A stretch of 64,000 bases of DNA from an uncultured Verrucomicrobiota bacterium (GCA_913047795.1 CAJWTS010000012.1:1-64000); one strand, 5' to 3'. Shown: positions 1 to 9,392, numbered from the stretch's first letter. Notes: generated from the sequence alone by a model not told the origin. Translations and numbers: made by a program.

Positions 1-287
1 GCCGGCAGGAACTTTCGTTCACCGATCGACATCCCGTGCAACTCGCCGTCGCAGCGTTGACAACGACTATCATCGGCGGCCTTCGTAACGATGAACTCCG
101 CAGCGCAGGCGCGGGCCTGGCAGAAAACAATGTCGCGCCCGCGCCACGATCCAATCGATTCGGGCAGATTCGCCTGCAGGCCGGCGCTATCGTCCAGCCG
201 CAGGTCGCCCGCGACGGACAGGTACACGATCGTCGCCGCGACAAGGCCCAGGACAATCCCGAGTCGCCTCAGTGTGCCGGTTTCCAT
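1..287 (-). CDS. EpsI-like exosortase-associated protein (3' end beyond window)
   Basis: The frame reads from an ATG at 287 and runs off the left edge, so only the first 95 residues are visible. They begin METGTLRRLGIVLGL, one N-terminal membrane segment, followed by an ESIGSWRGRD stretch. EpsI/DUF3485 proteins are about 200 residues, start with one membrane helix and sit beside exosortases; a G-x-W motif early in the periplasmic part fits. The start overlaps the 3' end of the exosortase gene by 19 bases, suggesting translational coupling. The visible part has four cysteines, including CQARAC and CQRC, which could bind metal or form disulfides. The family call rests mainly on position and architecture. 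Confidence 0.6.
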   Translation of the reverse strand, partial: METGTLRRLGIVLGLVAATIVYLSVAGDLRLDDSAGLQANLPESIGSWRGRDIVFCQARACAAEFIVTKAADDSRCQRCDGELHGMSIGERKFLP

Positions 288-1189
288 TGTGCCATCCATG
301 CGCGGTAATCCTTGTTCACGACCGCCCCGACAAGGAGCATCAGGAGTGTCGAAGCGATGAACACGATGTAGCCCGAGTAATCATGATAGAGCCCCACGGC
401 GAACTCCTGGCCCACCGCGACGGCCGCCAGGGCAATCGCGACAACCCGGGCAATGTTGCCGGCGACAGCCAGGGGAATCGCCGCGAAGAACATGATCCAT
501 TTGCGGGATAGCGTTCGCATGGTCATGTAGGCGTACGCAGTGGTGACCGCCGTCAACGAAAGGAGATATTTGAGGCCGCTGCACGGATCGTCGACGTCGA
601 TATTCAACCCCTGCCCTGCCGCCGACCGTATAACCGTGCCCACGCGCTCGACAGGAATACCCAGGCCGTTGAGCAGGCCGCTTGCAACGGAACTTGCGAT
701 CAATCGCAACGAGAGCGTGTAGCCATCGAGGAACAGGAAAGGGATGCAGAAAACGAGATACACGCATGGGAACAGAATCAGCCGCGCCACGGGCCATCCG
801 TATAGATAGAGCGGAATGCACCAGATTAGGCCGATGAACGCCACCATCGAAATCGTCGTGATACGGGCGCGCAGACCGAGAATGTGTAGCAGCAGACAGC
901 CGACGATCAGCCAGAGACCCAGCTTCGAGGATTGCTTCTCGGCTGCCGCGATCTCCTCGCGACGCCGCCATACAAGGAAGAGCGAGACGAGAGGAACGAG
1001 ATATCCGTGTGAGAACCGCCCGTCGCGTGCCTCCCAAAACGATACCAGCCATTGAAACATGGACGTGCCGACGGTACCCACATCGGCGGTATTCCCGTGA
1101 AAATGAAACAGGCAAATTATCCCGACCACAAGGATGGCTGGCGGCACGATTTGCTTAACACAATTCATCGTCCTGATCTCCGTCGGCAT
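269..1189 (-). CDS. Exosortase (membrane transpeptidase of the EpsH/Xrt family)
   Basis: A 306-residue polytopic membrane protein. Exosortases are thought to process PEP-CTERM-type C-terminal signals on exported proteins in EPS-producing Gram-negative bacteria. The catalytic triad is visible: Cys203 in DDPCSGLKYL, Arg248 in GNIARVV and His269 in GLYHDYSG. Hydrophobic segments fill most of the chain. The ATG at 1189 was kept; an ATG at 1168 (MNCVKQ) is also possible. It is followed at once by the EpsI-like gene, the usual exosortase partner, and lies at the end of a polysaccharide locus. No protein in the window ends in a recognisable PEP-CTERM sorting signal, so its substrates are elsewhere. 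Confidence 0.92.
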   Translation of the reverse strand: MPTEIRTMNCVKQIVPPAILVVGIICLFHFHGNTADVGTVGTSMFQWLVSFWEARDGRFSHGYLVPLVSLFLVWRRREEIAAAEKQSSKLGLWLIVGCLLLHILGLRARITTISMVAFIGLIWCIPLYLYGWPVARLILFPCVYLVFCIPFLFLDGYTLSLRLIASSVASGLLNGLGIPVERVGTVIRSAAGQGLNIDVDDPCSGLKYLLSLTAVTTAYAYMTMRTLSRKWIMFFAAIPLAVAGNIARVVAIALAAVAVGQEFAVGLYHDYSGYIVFIASTLLMLLVGAVVNKDYRAWMAQWKPAH

Positions 1190-1240
1190 CGGCCCTTACA
1201 TCCGGTCGGCACGAGGAATGCGCCCGTTAGCCAGTTCCGG

Positions 1241-2101
1241 CTAAAGTTCATCTAATCCGATATTCGACGAGAACGTCGTCTGGTCCCGCATATGACGCCG
1301 CATCTTGACCCCGCCCGGCACCAGATCGCAGGTCCCGCGCAGCACCAGTTTAAGAACCTCGCGTTTCGCGCGCGCGAAGACCTTGAGCAGTCTGCCCCCC
1401 CATCCTCCGGGAAGACCATGTTCCCGGCGCAGCTGAGACGCTTCCTTGTGCATGTTGTCAGCGACGCGAAGGTCCGCGGTCTGGCCGAATTCATGAATGC
1501 GAAATGCTACAAGAAGGGTCCTGACGTGACCGACCCGGTATCCGTCGCGACCCAGCCGAAGGATAAGATCGTAGTCACAGCAATTGAGAAACTCCCGATG
1601 CCGATATCCCCCGGTTTTTGCATAGGTCTCCTTCGTAAGAAACAGGGTCGGATGCGAGACATAACACATCCCAAAACGCAGAATATCATAGTCATACCCG
1701 GTTTCTTTGCGGCGAAATATTTCGTGCCCTTCGCTGTCCACAAATATAACGTCTCCAAAAAGAGCATCCCAATCGGGATGTGCCCGAAACGCTCGCCCGA
1801 CAGCGTGGAGCGCATGATCGCGATAGCAATCGTCCGCATTGAGAATGCCGATGACATCGCCGCTCGCGGCGGCAACGCCTCGATTCATGGCGTCGTAGTG
1901 GCCCTCATCCTGGCCCGACTGCCAGGCCAGATGGGGATACTCCTTGAGAATTCCGATGGTTCCGTCGGTCGAGCCGCCGTCCATGACAATGTGCTCGAAA
2001 TCGGGATAATTCTGACTTAGAACACTTTCGATCGTCTGCCGTATCGTGTGCTCGCTGTTCAGGCACGGTGTCACGACGGATATCTTTGGGAGCGTGTTCA
2101 T
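1241..2101 (-). CDS. Family 2 glycosyltransferase
   Basis: A 286-residue GT-A fold enzyme that would transfer a sugar from a nucleotide donor during surface polysaccharide assembly. Seen in the sequence: a SVVTPCLN first strand, DGGSTDGT at 41-48, DAMNRG at 70-75 and the metal/donor-binding NADD at 88-91. No membrane helix is evident, so it probably acts at the cytoplasmic face. The frame is open further upstream, but the ATG at 2101 (MNTLPK) puts the first strand of the fold at the N-terminus and is preferred. The exosortase follows 51 bases downstream on the same strand, and the methyltransferase pair diverges from it. Confidence 0.9.
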   Translation of the reverse strand: MNTLPKISVVTPCLNSEHTIRQTIESVLSQNYPDFEHIVMDGGSTDGTIGILKEYPHLAWQSGQDEGHYDAMNRGVAAASGDVIGILNADDCYRDHALHAVGRAFRAHPDWDALFGDVIFVDSEGHEIFRRKETGYDYDILRFGMCYVSHPTLFLTKETYAKTGGYRHREFLNCCDYDLILRLGRDGYRVGHVRTLLVAFRIHEFGQTADLRVADNMHKEASQLRREHGLPGGWGGRLLKVFARAKREVLKLVLRGTCDLVPGGVKMRRHMRDQTTFSSNIGLDEL

Positions 2102-2172
2102 GAATCTAGCCTTTTCCCACACGAGGGCTGCATACAATATAGTCTTCTTTCCAATCTTCTAGCGATCTGAAT

Positions 2173-3000
2173 ATGCGAGAGCCGATCGAGCCATTCTATG
2201 AGGACGTTATCGAGGCGCTTGTTTCCGCGGGAAAACTTACTCGCGACATGCGGATCCTGGTCGTCTGCGCGGGCGAGCTGGACCATGCCGTTCTCCTTGG
2301 CCTCGGCTTTACAAATGTAATCATCTCGAACCTGTCTCCACCCGACGACGCCGACATGTTTGCCCCGTTCGTGTGGCAACAGCAAGACGCCGAACGGCTT
2401 TCACTCGATGACGAAAGCGTGGATTTCTGCATTGTCCATTCGGGGTTGCACCATTGCCGGTCCCCGCATCGTGGCCTGCTCGAGATGTATCGTGTTGCAC
2501 GGCGCGGCCTGCTCCTGTTCGAACCCTACGATAACGTCACGACTCGCCTTGGGCAGCGACTTGGATTCGGCCAGGACTACGAGCATGCCGCTGTGTTCGC
2601 CAACCAATGCGCCGCCGGCGGCGTTTCGAATTCCGGGATCCCGAACTTCGTCTACCGTTGGACGCGCCGCGAAATCGAAAAGACGATCCAGAGTCATGCG
2701 CCCATTGCAAATCATGAACTTCGATACGTTCACCGATTCCGAGTCCCATGGAGCCAGTACCGTCTGCGTCGTAATAGGCTGGTGGGCCTCATCGCCGCGC
2801 TGCTCGTGCCCATCTTCTGGGTCTGCAACATCGTCTGCCCGCGCCTGGGGAACAATTTCGCAGCGGTGGTGCTCAAACCGACCCTGCCCGGGGATCTTTT
2901 TCCATGGCTCACAGCAACCGGCGACGGCGTCCTGATTAACCAGGAGTGGATGCAGACCCGCTACAAGCACGCCGCCTCGCGGGGAGAGTCAGATGCGTAA
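2173..3000 (+). CDS. SAM-dependent class I methyltransferase
   Basis: A 275-residue protein with a Rossmann-type methyltransferase core. The first strand is ILVVCAGELD, a variant of the glycine-rich SAM loop, followed by DAERLSLDDESVDFC and an HHC motif, typical of the Methyltransf_11 family. A hydrophobic stretch (about 197-215) near the C-terminus suggests membrane association. It overlaps the next methyltransferase gene by 8 bases, so the two are probably co-translated. In this setting it likely modifies a sugar or lipid-linked intermediate; the substrate cannot be read from the sequence. The pair is an inserted plus-strand block in a minus-strand glycan locus. Confidence 0.82.
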   Translation: MREPIEPFYEDVIEALVSAGKLTRDMRILVVCAGELDHAVLLGLGFTNVIISNLSPPDDADMFAPFVWQQQDAERLSLDDESVDFCIVHSGLHHCRSPHRGLLEMYRVARRGLLLFEPYDNVTTRLGQRLGFGQDYEHAAVFANQCAAGGVSNSGIPNFVYRWTRREIEKTIQSHAPIANHELRYVHRFRVPWSQYRLRRNRLVGLIAALLVPIFWVCNIVCPRLGNNFAAVVLKPTLPGDLFPWLTATGDGVLINQEWMQTRYKHAASRGESDA

Positions 3001-3880
3001 CGCCAACCTGCGCCGGCTCGCGGGACGCGTGGCGGAGTCCGGACTTTTCCACCGGGCGCGGTCATTGTGGGATGTAAACCAGCGGGACTGGAACTTGCCG
3101 CTCAGCAAGTGGCAGAAGCTGACGACGGGCATGTTCATCATCCTCCGGGACTACGCCACAGGCCGTTTTCCGCCGACATTCGAAGATCAGCAAGTTGCGT
3201 ACGACGCTGAAATCAGCTACAGCACGGCCCTTCCCGGCATGACCCCGGAAGAGATCGCCCTGAACGACATCAGGAAACCCTTCTGGCACGGCGCACTCGG
3301 ACGACGATACATCAACGATTTCACCCGTATCTGCAGAGCGTTGGAGTCCTGCGACGTCGTCCCACCGCAATCGTTGCTCGAGCTCGGATGTGGAAGCGGC
3401 TGGACCGCGGAATTCCTGGCGGCGACCGGCTTTGATGTTCTCGGCACCACACTCTCGCCGGTCGAAGTCGATACGGCCCGCCGACGCATCGACAGCTTGA
3501 CCCGAAAGTGGCCGGCGGCGCACCTGGAGTACCGGTCCGCGCCGATGGAGTCCGTCACCGATGCGGTCGCAGACCGCGCGCCTTTCGACTGTGTCTATGT
3601 CTACGAAGCGCTACATCACGCCTTCGATTGGCGGGCCGCAATCGCGCAGGCCTATGATTGCCTGCGTCCGGGAGGCTGGCTCTTGATCTGCAACGAGCCG
3701 AACATCTTGCACACCTGCATCGCGTACCGGGTCGCCCGCATTGCGAACATTCACGAGATTGGCTTTGGAAGATCGGCACTGCTGCGCGCCCTCGAACAGT
3801 CGGGGTTCAGGCGAACGCGCGTGCTTCGAAATCGCTGCCACCTGTTCGTGCGCCACCACTGGATCGCGGCGCAGAAGTAG
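2993..3880 (+). CDS. SAM-dependent class I methyltransferase (second of pair)
   Basis: A 295-residue methyltransferase with a clear motif I, LLELGCGSGW, at about 124-133, then FDCVYVYEALHH and LRPGGWLLICNEP, the pattern of the Methyltransf_11/25 families. About 120 residues precede the catalytic core and have no recognised domain. The start codon lies inside the end of the preceding methyltransferase gene (8-base overlap). Its stop is two bases from the stop of the convergent glycosyltransferase gene, so no separate terminator fits between them. Its substrate is unknown; methylation of a polysaccharide sugar is an inference from context. Confidence 0.85.
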   Translation: MRNANLRRLAGRVAESGLFHRARSLWDVNQRDWNLPLSKWQKLTTGMFIILRDYATGRFPPTFEDQQVAYDAEISYSTALPGMTPEEIALNDIRKPFWHGALGRRYINDFTRICRALESCDVVPPQSLLELGCGSGWTAEFLAATGFDVLGTTLSPVEVDTARRRIDSLTRKWPAAHLEYRSAPMESVTDAVADRAPFDCVYVYEALHHAFDWRAAIAQAYDCLRPGGWLLICNEPNILHTCIAYRVARIANIHEIGFGRSALLRALEQSGFRRTRVLRNRCHLFVRHHWIAAQK

Positions 3881-3882
3881 CG

Positions 3883-5049
3883 CTACACGCCGGCAACGTG
3901 CCGGTAGACCGCCACCAGGCTTTCGTACCCCGCATCCCGGGAATACTGTTCCTCAAAGACTTCCCGCGCCCTGCGACCAACCTCGCGTGCCGCAACAGGG
4001 TCTCGCAAAATACTCTGCACGGACTCCACCAGGCCGGCGGTATCGTCGTAGTCGTAGAGCCACCCGGTCTTGCCATGATCGACGAGATCGGCCATTGCCC
4101 CGTGGCGCGGGGCCACGACCGGCGTTCCCGCGGCATAGGCCTCGATGATCGTGCGTCCAAACGTCTCGTACCAGCGCGAAGGCATAACCAGGCAGGCCGC
4201 ACACCGGAGCTGCTCGAGCACATCTTCCAGTGGCATGCGGCCGGCCAGGTGAACATTGGTCAGGCCCTTTCGCTCGATAATCGTCTCCAGTGCTGCACGT
4301 TGCGGTCCCTCCCCGATGATACGAAGCTGGATATCGGGCAATTGCCGCCATGCGTCGAGCAGGAAGGCGAGTCCCTTTTCTTCGCTCAAGCGACCGACGA
4401 AGACGGCCCCGCTGCGTTCGTCGCCACCCGGTTCTATATCGTGGTAGAGAAAATTCGGCCGCACCAGGATACGATCCGCGGGCAAGCCGGCCTCGACAAA
4501 CTTGTCGCGGGCGAAAGGGGTCAACGCCACCCAGGCCGAGACCTGGCGATCCCAGGTGCGCATTCGGCGATGGCGCCTGAGCATGAGCGCCACCGCTGCC
4601 GTTTGTACCGCCGACCCGCGGTAACACCGGTGACGAATCCCGGAACCGAGCCCGTTAAGACGACATTCCTCGCAGACGTCCCCGTTGCGAAAATACGTCC
4701 CGGCGGGACACATCAGGCGGTAGTTGTGCAACGTGCTGACCGTCGGCACGCCCCGCGTCGCGTGAAAGACCGACGGCGTGATCAACGGAAAGAAGTTCTG
4801 AACATGGACCACGTCCGGTTGAAACGTCTCGACGTGATTCTCTATTTCCCGGACGGTTCGCGCGGACCATGACGTGCCCATGAACATCTCCGCGCGACGA
4901 TGCAACGGCCACGCCTTAACTTCATCGTTGTGGCGAGCGTAGAGCTGAACCTGATGTCCACGGTCCCGAAGGAGTTGAACCTCCTGATCCGTGCATTCAT
5001 CTTCACCACCACGCTGCTGGTAGTAGTTATGTACCATCAAGATTCGCAT
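3883..5049 (-). CDS. Family 4 glycosyltransferase (GT-B fold)
   Basis: A 388-residue retaining glycosyltransferase. The N-terminal domain begins MRILMVHNYYQQRGGEDE with the G-G-E loop typical of GT4 enzymes. The C-terminal domain carries GRLSEEKGL and the E-x7-E donor motif ETFGRTIIE, followed by AYAAGTPVVAP. A cysteine cluster around CPAGTYFRNGDVCEEC is like that in some GT4 enzymes of EPS loci and could bind zinc. The ATG at 5049 was chosen because the fold starts there; upstream in-frame sequence is not protein-like. It lies 16 bases downstream of the O-antigen polymerase-like gene in the same orientation. Confidence 0.92.
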   Translation of the reverse strand: MRILMVHNYYQQRGGEDECTDQEVQLLRDRGHQVQLYARHNDEVKAWPLHRRAEMFMGTSWSARTVREIENHVETFQPDVVHVQNFFPLITPSVFHATRGVPTVSTLHNYRLMCPAGTYFRNGDVCEECRLNGLGSGIRHRCYRGSAVQTAAVALMLRRHRRMRTWDRQVSAWVALTPFARDKFVEAGLPADRILVRPNFLYHDIEPGGDERSGAVFVGRLSEEKGLAFLLDAWRQLPDIQLRIIGEGPQRAALETIIERKGLTNVHLAGRMPLEDVLEQLRCAACLVMPSRWYETFGRTIIEAYAAGTPVVAPRHGAMADLVDHGKTGWLYDYDDTAGLVESVQSILRDPVAAREVGRRAREVFEEQYSRDAGYESLVAVYRHVAGV

Positions 5050-5065
5050 AACGCCCGCCGAGTCG

Positions 5066-6592
5066 CTACTCCTCACCGGGGTCCGAATCGGATGGTGACG
5101 CTTCGAGCATCGCGGGTTCACCTGCCTGCAGTGCACGATTTGTGCAATACAGGCCGTTCAGAATGACGAACTGAATCATGAGCGCGATCATCGAATCGCT
5201 GGCGTGGCCGTAGACCACGAAGAACCGGAACACGTCGACACAGACGCTGGCAAGTATTGCGATGTGCAACCGTGCCAAACGCAGATCCGGCCACAAGTCA
5301 CGAAGGCGTCGGATGTGCAGGATACAGCCGTAGACCATAAAGCCGGCTCCAAAAAGAAGGCCGAAAATCCCGAGATCGATAAACATCGACAGCGGGCCGT
5401 TGTGGTATGCCCGCGTCGTCACTCGTAGTGAATATTCGGACGAATGGAAGAAATCGAGAAAACTCAACTCGCTGGGATCGAACGCGAAGCCTCGCCCAAG
5501 CAGCCAGTACTCTTTCAGGTAGGGTAGCAGCATGCTCCAGAGATTGATGCGCCAGCGTGTCGTGACGGCCGCCGCCTCGCGCGCTTCAAAGCTGATATCC
5601 GCGAATGGTACCCACGAGACCGCACGCTGGAACGAGAGCGGCAACATGGTGCCGAGCAAACTCAACAGCAACACGCCGCACACAAGCGCAACGATATACA
5701 TGGAAATGAGCGGGAAACTTTTGCGTCGCAAACGAAAGAGAATGAACGTGGGAATGACCAGTACCAGGTATAGCGAGGTACTTCGATGGCCGGATAACCC
5801 CGAAAAAATTACCGCTATCGACAGAAAAAATCCGATCAGGAATCGGTACCTCCCGCGAAAGGGGAAAAGCGCGAGGGAGAGTATAAACAGATAGGAGATC
5901 AGCTTCGAGACCGAGAATCTAAGAATACCGGAACCGGACTCGTAGGCGGTCAACGCCGAACTCGCGGACGTGGCGGCCGGTCGTATGAAATGATAGAGCA
6001 ACTCCATCCCGCTTGTTCGCACGTACACTTGCTCCGCGATGACCGGAAAGAGCACAGCCGCGAAGAACAAAATGACAGTCAGCCGCCACTCCTTCGGCTT
6101 AAGCAGTACTGAATCTGCGACAATGTACAGCGCACAGACGACACAAAGATGCACATAGTGCTTGCCCCCCCAGAGCGAACTTCCAAAAAACCTGATGCCG
6201 AAGCCGCGGACCGACATGGTGATCAGCGTCACGAGCAGGTAGCCGATGATCAAGGAGCGCATGACGCTGCTCGACGGGTATGATATTGGCTCGATAGCGC
6301 GTTTTAGGAGGAGAATGGGCGTCAGCGCTCCCGCGACGATGTAGAACATCGACAATTCGCCAGGAAATCCGGGGACGTATATCCAGCTGTGGAAGGCCGC
6401 GATCATGAAGATGAACGCCCAGTTGATCCTGTTGACCGCCAACACGACCAAGGGCGCGACGGCCAGCATCATTAGGAGCAGCGTGTTCCCGCCAAGGAAA
6501 CCATAAACGGCAAGGATAACCACAGAGGCAGACACGCCGAAGGCGATGGCCCTCAACTTCACAACTTCCGGAATTACAATTGGTGACGGCAT
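5066..6592 (-). CDS. O-antigen ligase/polymerase-like membrane protein (Wzy type)
   Basis: A 508-residue polytopic inner-membrane protein with many hydrophobic segments and a large loop near the middle to C-terminal half containing basic and aromatic residues. This is the layout of the Wzy_C/O-antigen ligase superfamily, which polymerises or transfers undecaprenyl-linked glycans on the periplasmic side. The ATG at 6592 is preceded by a GGAG motif at a plausible distance. The gene lies between a GT9 and a GT4 glycosyltransferase gene. It is one of two polymerase/ligase-like proteins in the locus, so one may be the polymerase and the other a ligase; the sequence alone does not decide which. Confidence 0.8.
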   Translation of the reverse strand: MPSPIVIPEVVKLRAIAFGVSASVVILAVYGFLGGNTLLLMMLAVAPLVVLAVNRINWAFIFMIAAFHSWIYVPGFPGELSMFYIVAGALTPILLLKRAIEPISYPSSSVMRSLIIGYLLVTLITMSVRGFGIRFFGSSLWGGKHYVHLCVVCALYIVADSVLLKPKEWRLTVILFFAAVLFPVIAEQVYVRTSGMELLYHFIRPAATSASSALTAYESGSGILRFSVSKLISYLFILSLALFPFRGRYRFLIGFFLSIAVIFSGLSGHRSTSLYLVLVIPTFILFRLRRKSFPLISMYIVALVCGVLLLSLLGTMLPLSFQRAVSWVPFADISFEAREAAAVTTRWRINLWSMLLPYLKEYWLLGRGFAFDPSELSFLDFFHSSEYSLRVTTRAYHNGPLSMFIDLGIFGLLFGAGFMVYGCILHIRRLRDLWPDLRLARLHIAILASVCVDVFRFFVVYGHASDSMIALMIQFVILNGLYCTNRALQAGEPAMLEASPSDSDPGEE

Positions 6593-6611
6593 CTAGTGGC
6601 GCTCCTTCCGG

Positions 6612-7835
6612 TCAACCGGACGAAGGCAACCGTTCCAGGCAGGACTTCAGTGCCGACCGTACGTCTTCGCTTCGAACACGATGTACCGGCAGGCGGGACC
6701 TTTCTCCACCCTCCGTAACGTCAGCGCCGGACGGATAGACGATCTCGTGCGGCGTCCCCCAGGGATGAAATCCATTCGCGTTCACGAGATCGTCCGACGG
6801 GTCGACTGGATCAAACCAGCAGATTTCGACGACGGGCCGTTTAACCGCAGCCGCCAAATGCATAGGCCCGGAGTCGTTACCCACGAAGACCATGCACCGC
6901 GCCAGCAATGCGGCGGTCTGCCGCAACGTCAGTTCTCCGGCCGCGCTCGCGCAATCTGGACCCAGTTCTTCGACAAAACGACACGCGAGATCCCGGTCGC
7001 ATTCGCCGCCCACCACCACGAGGCTCGTGTTATACGCCTGCATCAGCCATTTACCCACGCCAATGAACCCTTCCGGCGGCCATACCTTTCGTTCGTCGCT
7101 GGCACACGGCGCGATCGCCGCGATGCGCGCTGATTCCTTGAAACCATTTCTCTCGATGAACCGATCGACGTGGGCGGTGTCATCCTCCGACCACCACAGT
7201 TCGAGTTCGCCGTTTTCGACCAACGCCCCCAAGTGGGACAAAAGACCCAGATTGTGTTCTACTTCATGCTGCTCAACTGCGTCGAGAATCGAATCCGTCA
7301 AGAGCCTATCATAACCCCGATTCCACGCACATTTCAACGGATGCACACGTTCACTGAACCCCACTCGCCGGGTACTACCGCTGAAGAACGCCAGGTATGT
7401 CGCGTGATTACGATCAATGCCGCGCCGGGGCAGGATGCAGAGATCGTACTTCCCAGCCGCGAGTCGTCGTCGCGCAAACACAAGGACCCGCCACCATCGG
7501 CGGTACGGATTCACACGCGCGGTATCCACTGCAATAACCTCATCGACGTACGGACAGGTCTCCGCCAGGTTGTACGCGTCGGCACTCACAACCAGTGTCA
7601 GGCGCGCTTTCGGCGCATTCCTGCGCAATTCCCGCAAGAACGATGTGCTGAGCACAAAATCTCCGATGCGGTCGAGGCGAATCACGAGAATCGAGTCGGC
7701 ATCGGTCAGGCTCGCCGAATCCTCGCCACCCGTGGGTACCCCGATGCCCCAGAAGACGCGTCCGATCCAGCGCGTCACCGCAGGCGAGATCGGCCACGTA
7801 TACAGGCGATGCAGGATTGAACGCAATCTAACCAA
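6612..7835 (-). CDS. Family 9 glycosyltransferase (heptosyltransferase-like)
   Basis: A GT-B enzyme of 407 residues related to LPS heptosyltransferases. Visible motifs are ILVIRLDRIGDFVLSTSF near residues 48-65, KVWPPEGF in the linker region and VGNDSGPMHLAAA in the donor-binding C-terminal domain. This family adds heptose or related sugars to lipid A core or other glycans at the cytoplasmic face. The frame has no ATG near its start. TTG at 7835 is the likely initiator, 15 bases after the flippase stop; TTG at 7826 is an alternative. Tight packing with neighbours on both sides points to one polycistronic polysaccharide operon. Confidence 0.9.
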   Translation of the reverse strand: MVRLRSILHRLYTWPISPAVTRWIGRVFWGIGVPTGGEDSASLTDADSILVIRLDRIGDFVLSTSFLRELRRNAPKARLTLVVSADAYNLAETCPYVDEVIAVDTARVNPYRRWWRVLVFARRRLAAGKYDLCILPRRGIDRNHATYLAFFSGSTRRVGFSERVHPLKCAWNRGYDRLLTDSILDAVEQHEVEHNLGLLSHLGALVENGELELWWSEDDTAHVDRFIERNGFKESARIAAIAPCASDERKVWPPEGFIGVGKWLMQAYNTSLVVVGGECDRDLACRFVEELGPDCASAAGELTLRQTAALLARCMVFVGNDSGPMHLAAAVKRPVVEICWFDPVDPSDDLVNANGFHPWGTPHEIVYPSGADVTEGGERSRLPVHRVRSEDVRSALKSCLERLPSSG

Positions 7836-7850
7836 CTGAATTTCTCACAC

Positions 7851-9392
7851 TCATCCGACCGGGATCCATCCCCGTCTCCGACATAACCACAGGATACCAT
7901 AGGCCGCTCCCGCACTCAGCGTGGCGACAACGCCCATGGCCGCGAGCAGGGCCACTACGGACGAGATGCGATGGCCCGCCACAAGCGGTGTCAGCAGCCC
8001 CGCGCAGGCAAAGAGCACAGCGATAGGAATGAAATAAGTCAGCGTCGCGCTAATACCAATCGTGCGCAGGACCCGTCGTTCCACATACCATCGCATGAGC
8101 ACCGCCAGCGGAACGCTTGCCAGTTGTGCCCAGGCGGCCCCCGGGATCCCATACCGCGGAATCAGAAGCACCTGCGCGACGAGAATTGTGCTGGCGGACA
8201 GGAAAACGCTCGCAGTCTGGATCCGGACGCGCCCCATACCCAGGAGGTAGCAACTATTCACGATGCTCAGCGGCAGGACAGCGTATCGAATACATAGCAA
8301 TTGCATCACGAGCGCCGCTCCCGATGCGAACGAATCATTCATCCATATCGCAAGAAGGCTATCGCCGAACATATACAGCGGGACGAGCACTCCCGTCGAG
8401 AGGACCAGAATCGTGGTCGTCGCGCGATGATACACGCTGCGAAGGCGATCGAAGTCTTTCTGCTCGAACAACCGCGCCGCAAACGGAAAGAGAAAAGCGA
8501 ATGCTGCGGCACCCAGAATATGCACCTGCATGATCAGCCTGTTGGCCACGCCGTAATACGCCACGGCTGACGATCCCACGACTGCGACAATCAGGAAGCT
8601 GTCAAGATTGGCCACGGCCTGATGAAGCACGTTCTGAAACCAGGTATAGACACCAAACCCGAAACATTCCTTGAGGGCCTGGCCATCCAGCCGCGGCCAG
8701 TACACCGGATGCGATTTCATCAACCGCTGCGTCGCGACGGCACAGGCAACCCCATTGCCAAACATCATCAGAACGATGATCGTGAGCACCGACGCGAGCC
8801 CATAACCGTTCAGGGCCAAAAAGATACTGATCGCCATGGCGGCCGTGTTTTCCACAATACCGATCACGGCGGCCAGGTCATACCGCTCAAAGCCGTAGAG
8901 GCTCGACTGAAAGACCGATTGGAAGAATCTGACGGCAATGCCGAGTCCCCCGATCCGCAGCGCAAGAATAGTCAATGCGGTGTTTTCATCTGAAATAACG
9001 AAAACCTTGGTGACGAGCAGCGGCGAGACCAGGTAAACGATTCCTGCCCCGAAGGCACCCAGCAGCAGGTATACGCAGAGCGTGGTCTGCACGACCCTGG
9101 CAGCACTCGCGCGATCATGCAGGGCGCGATACTTAGCGACAAATTTGACGGTGGCATCCGTCAGGCCCAGCGATAGAACACCGCCAAGTCCCAGTAAGCT
9201 GTAGACCAACATCATGATACCCAAGACGTTGTCGCCGAATTGCCGGCTAAAAATCGGCACAACGATCAACCATAGAAGCAAGCGAACCACACGTTCGGTC
9301 GAATTGAGACCGGCATTGGACGCGCCGCGTTGAAAGTCCTTACTCCGCCGATTCCATCGATCGGCGAGGCCGGCGATCCGATTGAACGTCAT
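7851..9392 (-). CDS. Polysaccharide flippase (Wzx/MVF-type)
   Basis: A 513-residue membrane protein with about 12-14 hydrophobic segments, matching the length and layout of polysaccharide biosynthesis flippases in the MOP superfamily. These move undecaprenyl-linked repeat units across the inner membrane before polymerisation. N-terminal features are a basic stretch (RWNRRSKDFQRGA) and then the first helix with a conserved-looking FSRQFG. A GGAGG ribosome-binding site lies a few bases before the ATG at 9392. With two Wzy-like proteins in the same locus, it supports a Wzx/Wzy-dependent assembly route. It is the first gene after a gap of about 300 bases, so it may have its own promoter. Confidence 0.88.
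   Translation of the reverse strand: MTFNRIAGLADRWNRRSKDFQRGASNAGLNSTERVVRLLLWLIVVPIFSRQFGDNVLGIMMLVYSLLGLGGVLSLGLTDATVKFVAKYRALHDRASAARVVQTTLCVYLLLGAFGAGIVYLVSPLLVTKVFVISDENTALTILALRIGGLGIAVRFFQSVFQSSLYGFERYDLAAVIGIVENTAAMAISIFLALNGYGLASVLTIIVLMMFGNGVACAVATQRLMKSHPVYWPRLDGQALKECFGFGVYTWFQNVLHQAVANLDSFLIVAVVGSSAVAYYGVANRLIMQVHILGAAAFAFLFPFAARLFEQKDFDRLRSVYHRATTTILVLSTGVLVPLYMFGDSLLAIWMNDSFASGAALVMQLLCIRYAVLPLSIVNSCYLLGMGRVRIQTASVFLSASTILVAQVLLIPRYGIPGAAWAQLASVPLAVLMRWYVERRVLRTIGISATLTYFIPIAVLFACAGLLTPLVAGHRISSVVALLAAMGVVATLSAGAAYGILWLCRRRGWIPVG

Noticed and set aside
3658-4872. A 404-codon plus-strand open frame opposite the GT4 gene
   Set aside because: It lies entirely antisense to a glycosyltransferase with clear motifs, and its translation is rich in Arg, Pro and His with no domain-like pattern, as expected from GC-rich complementary frames.
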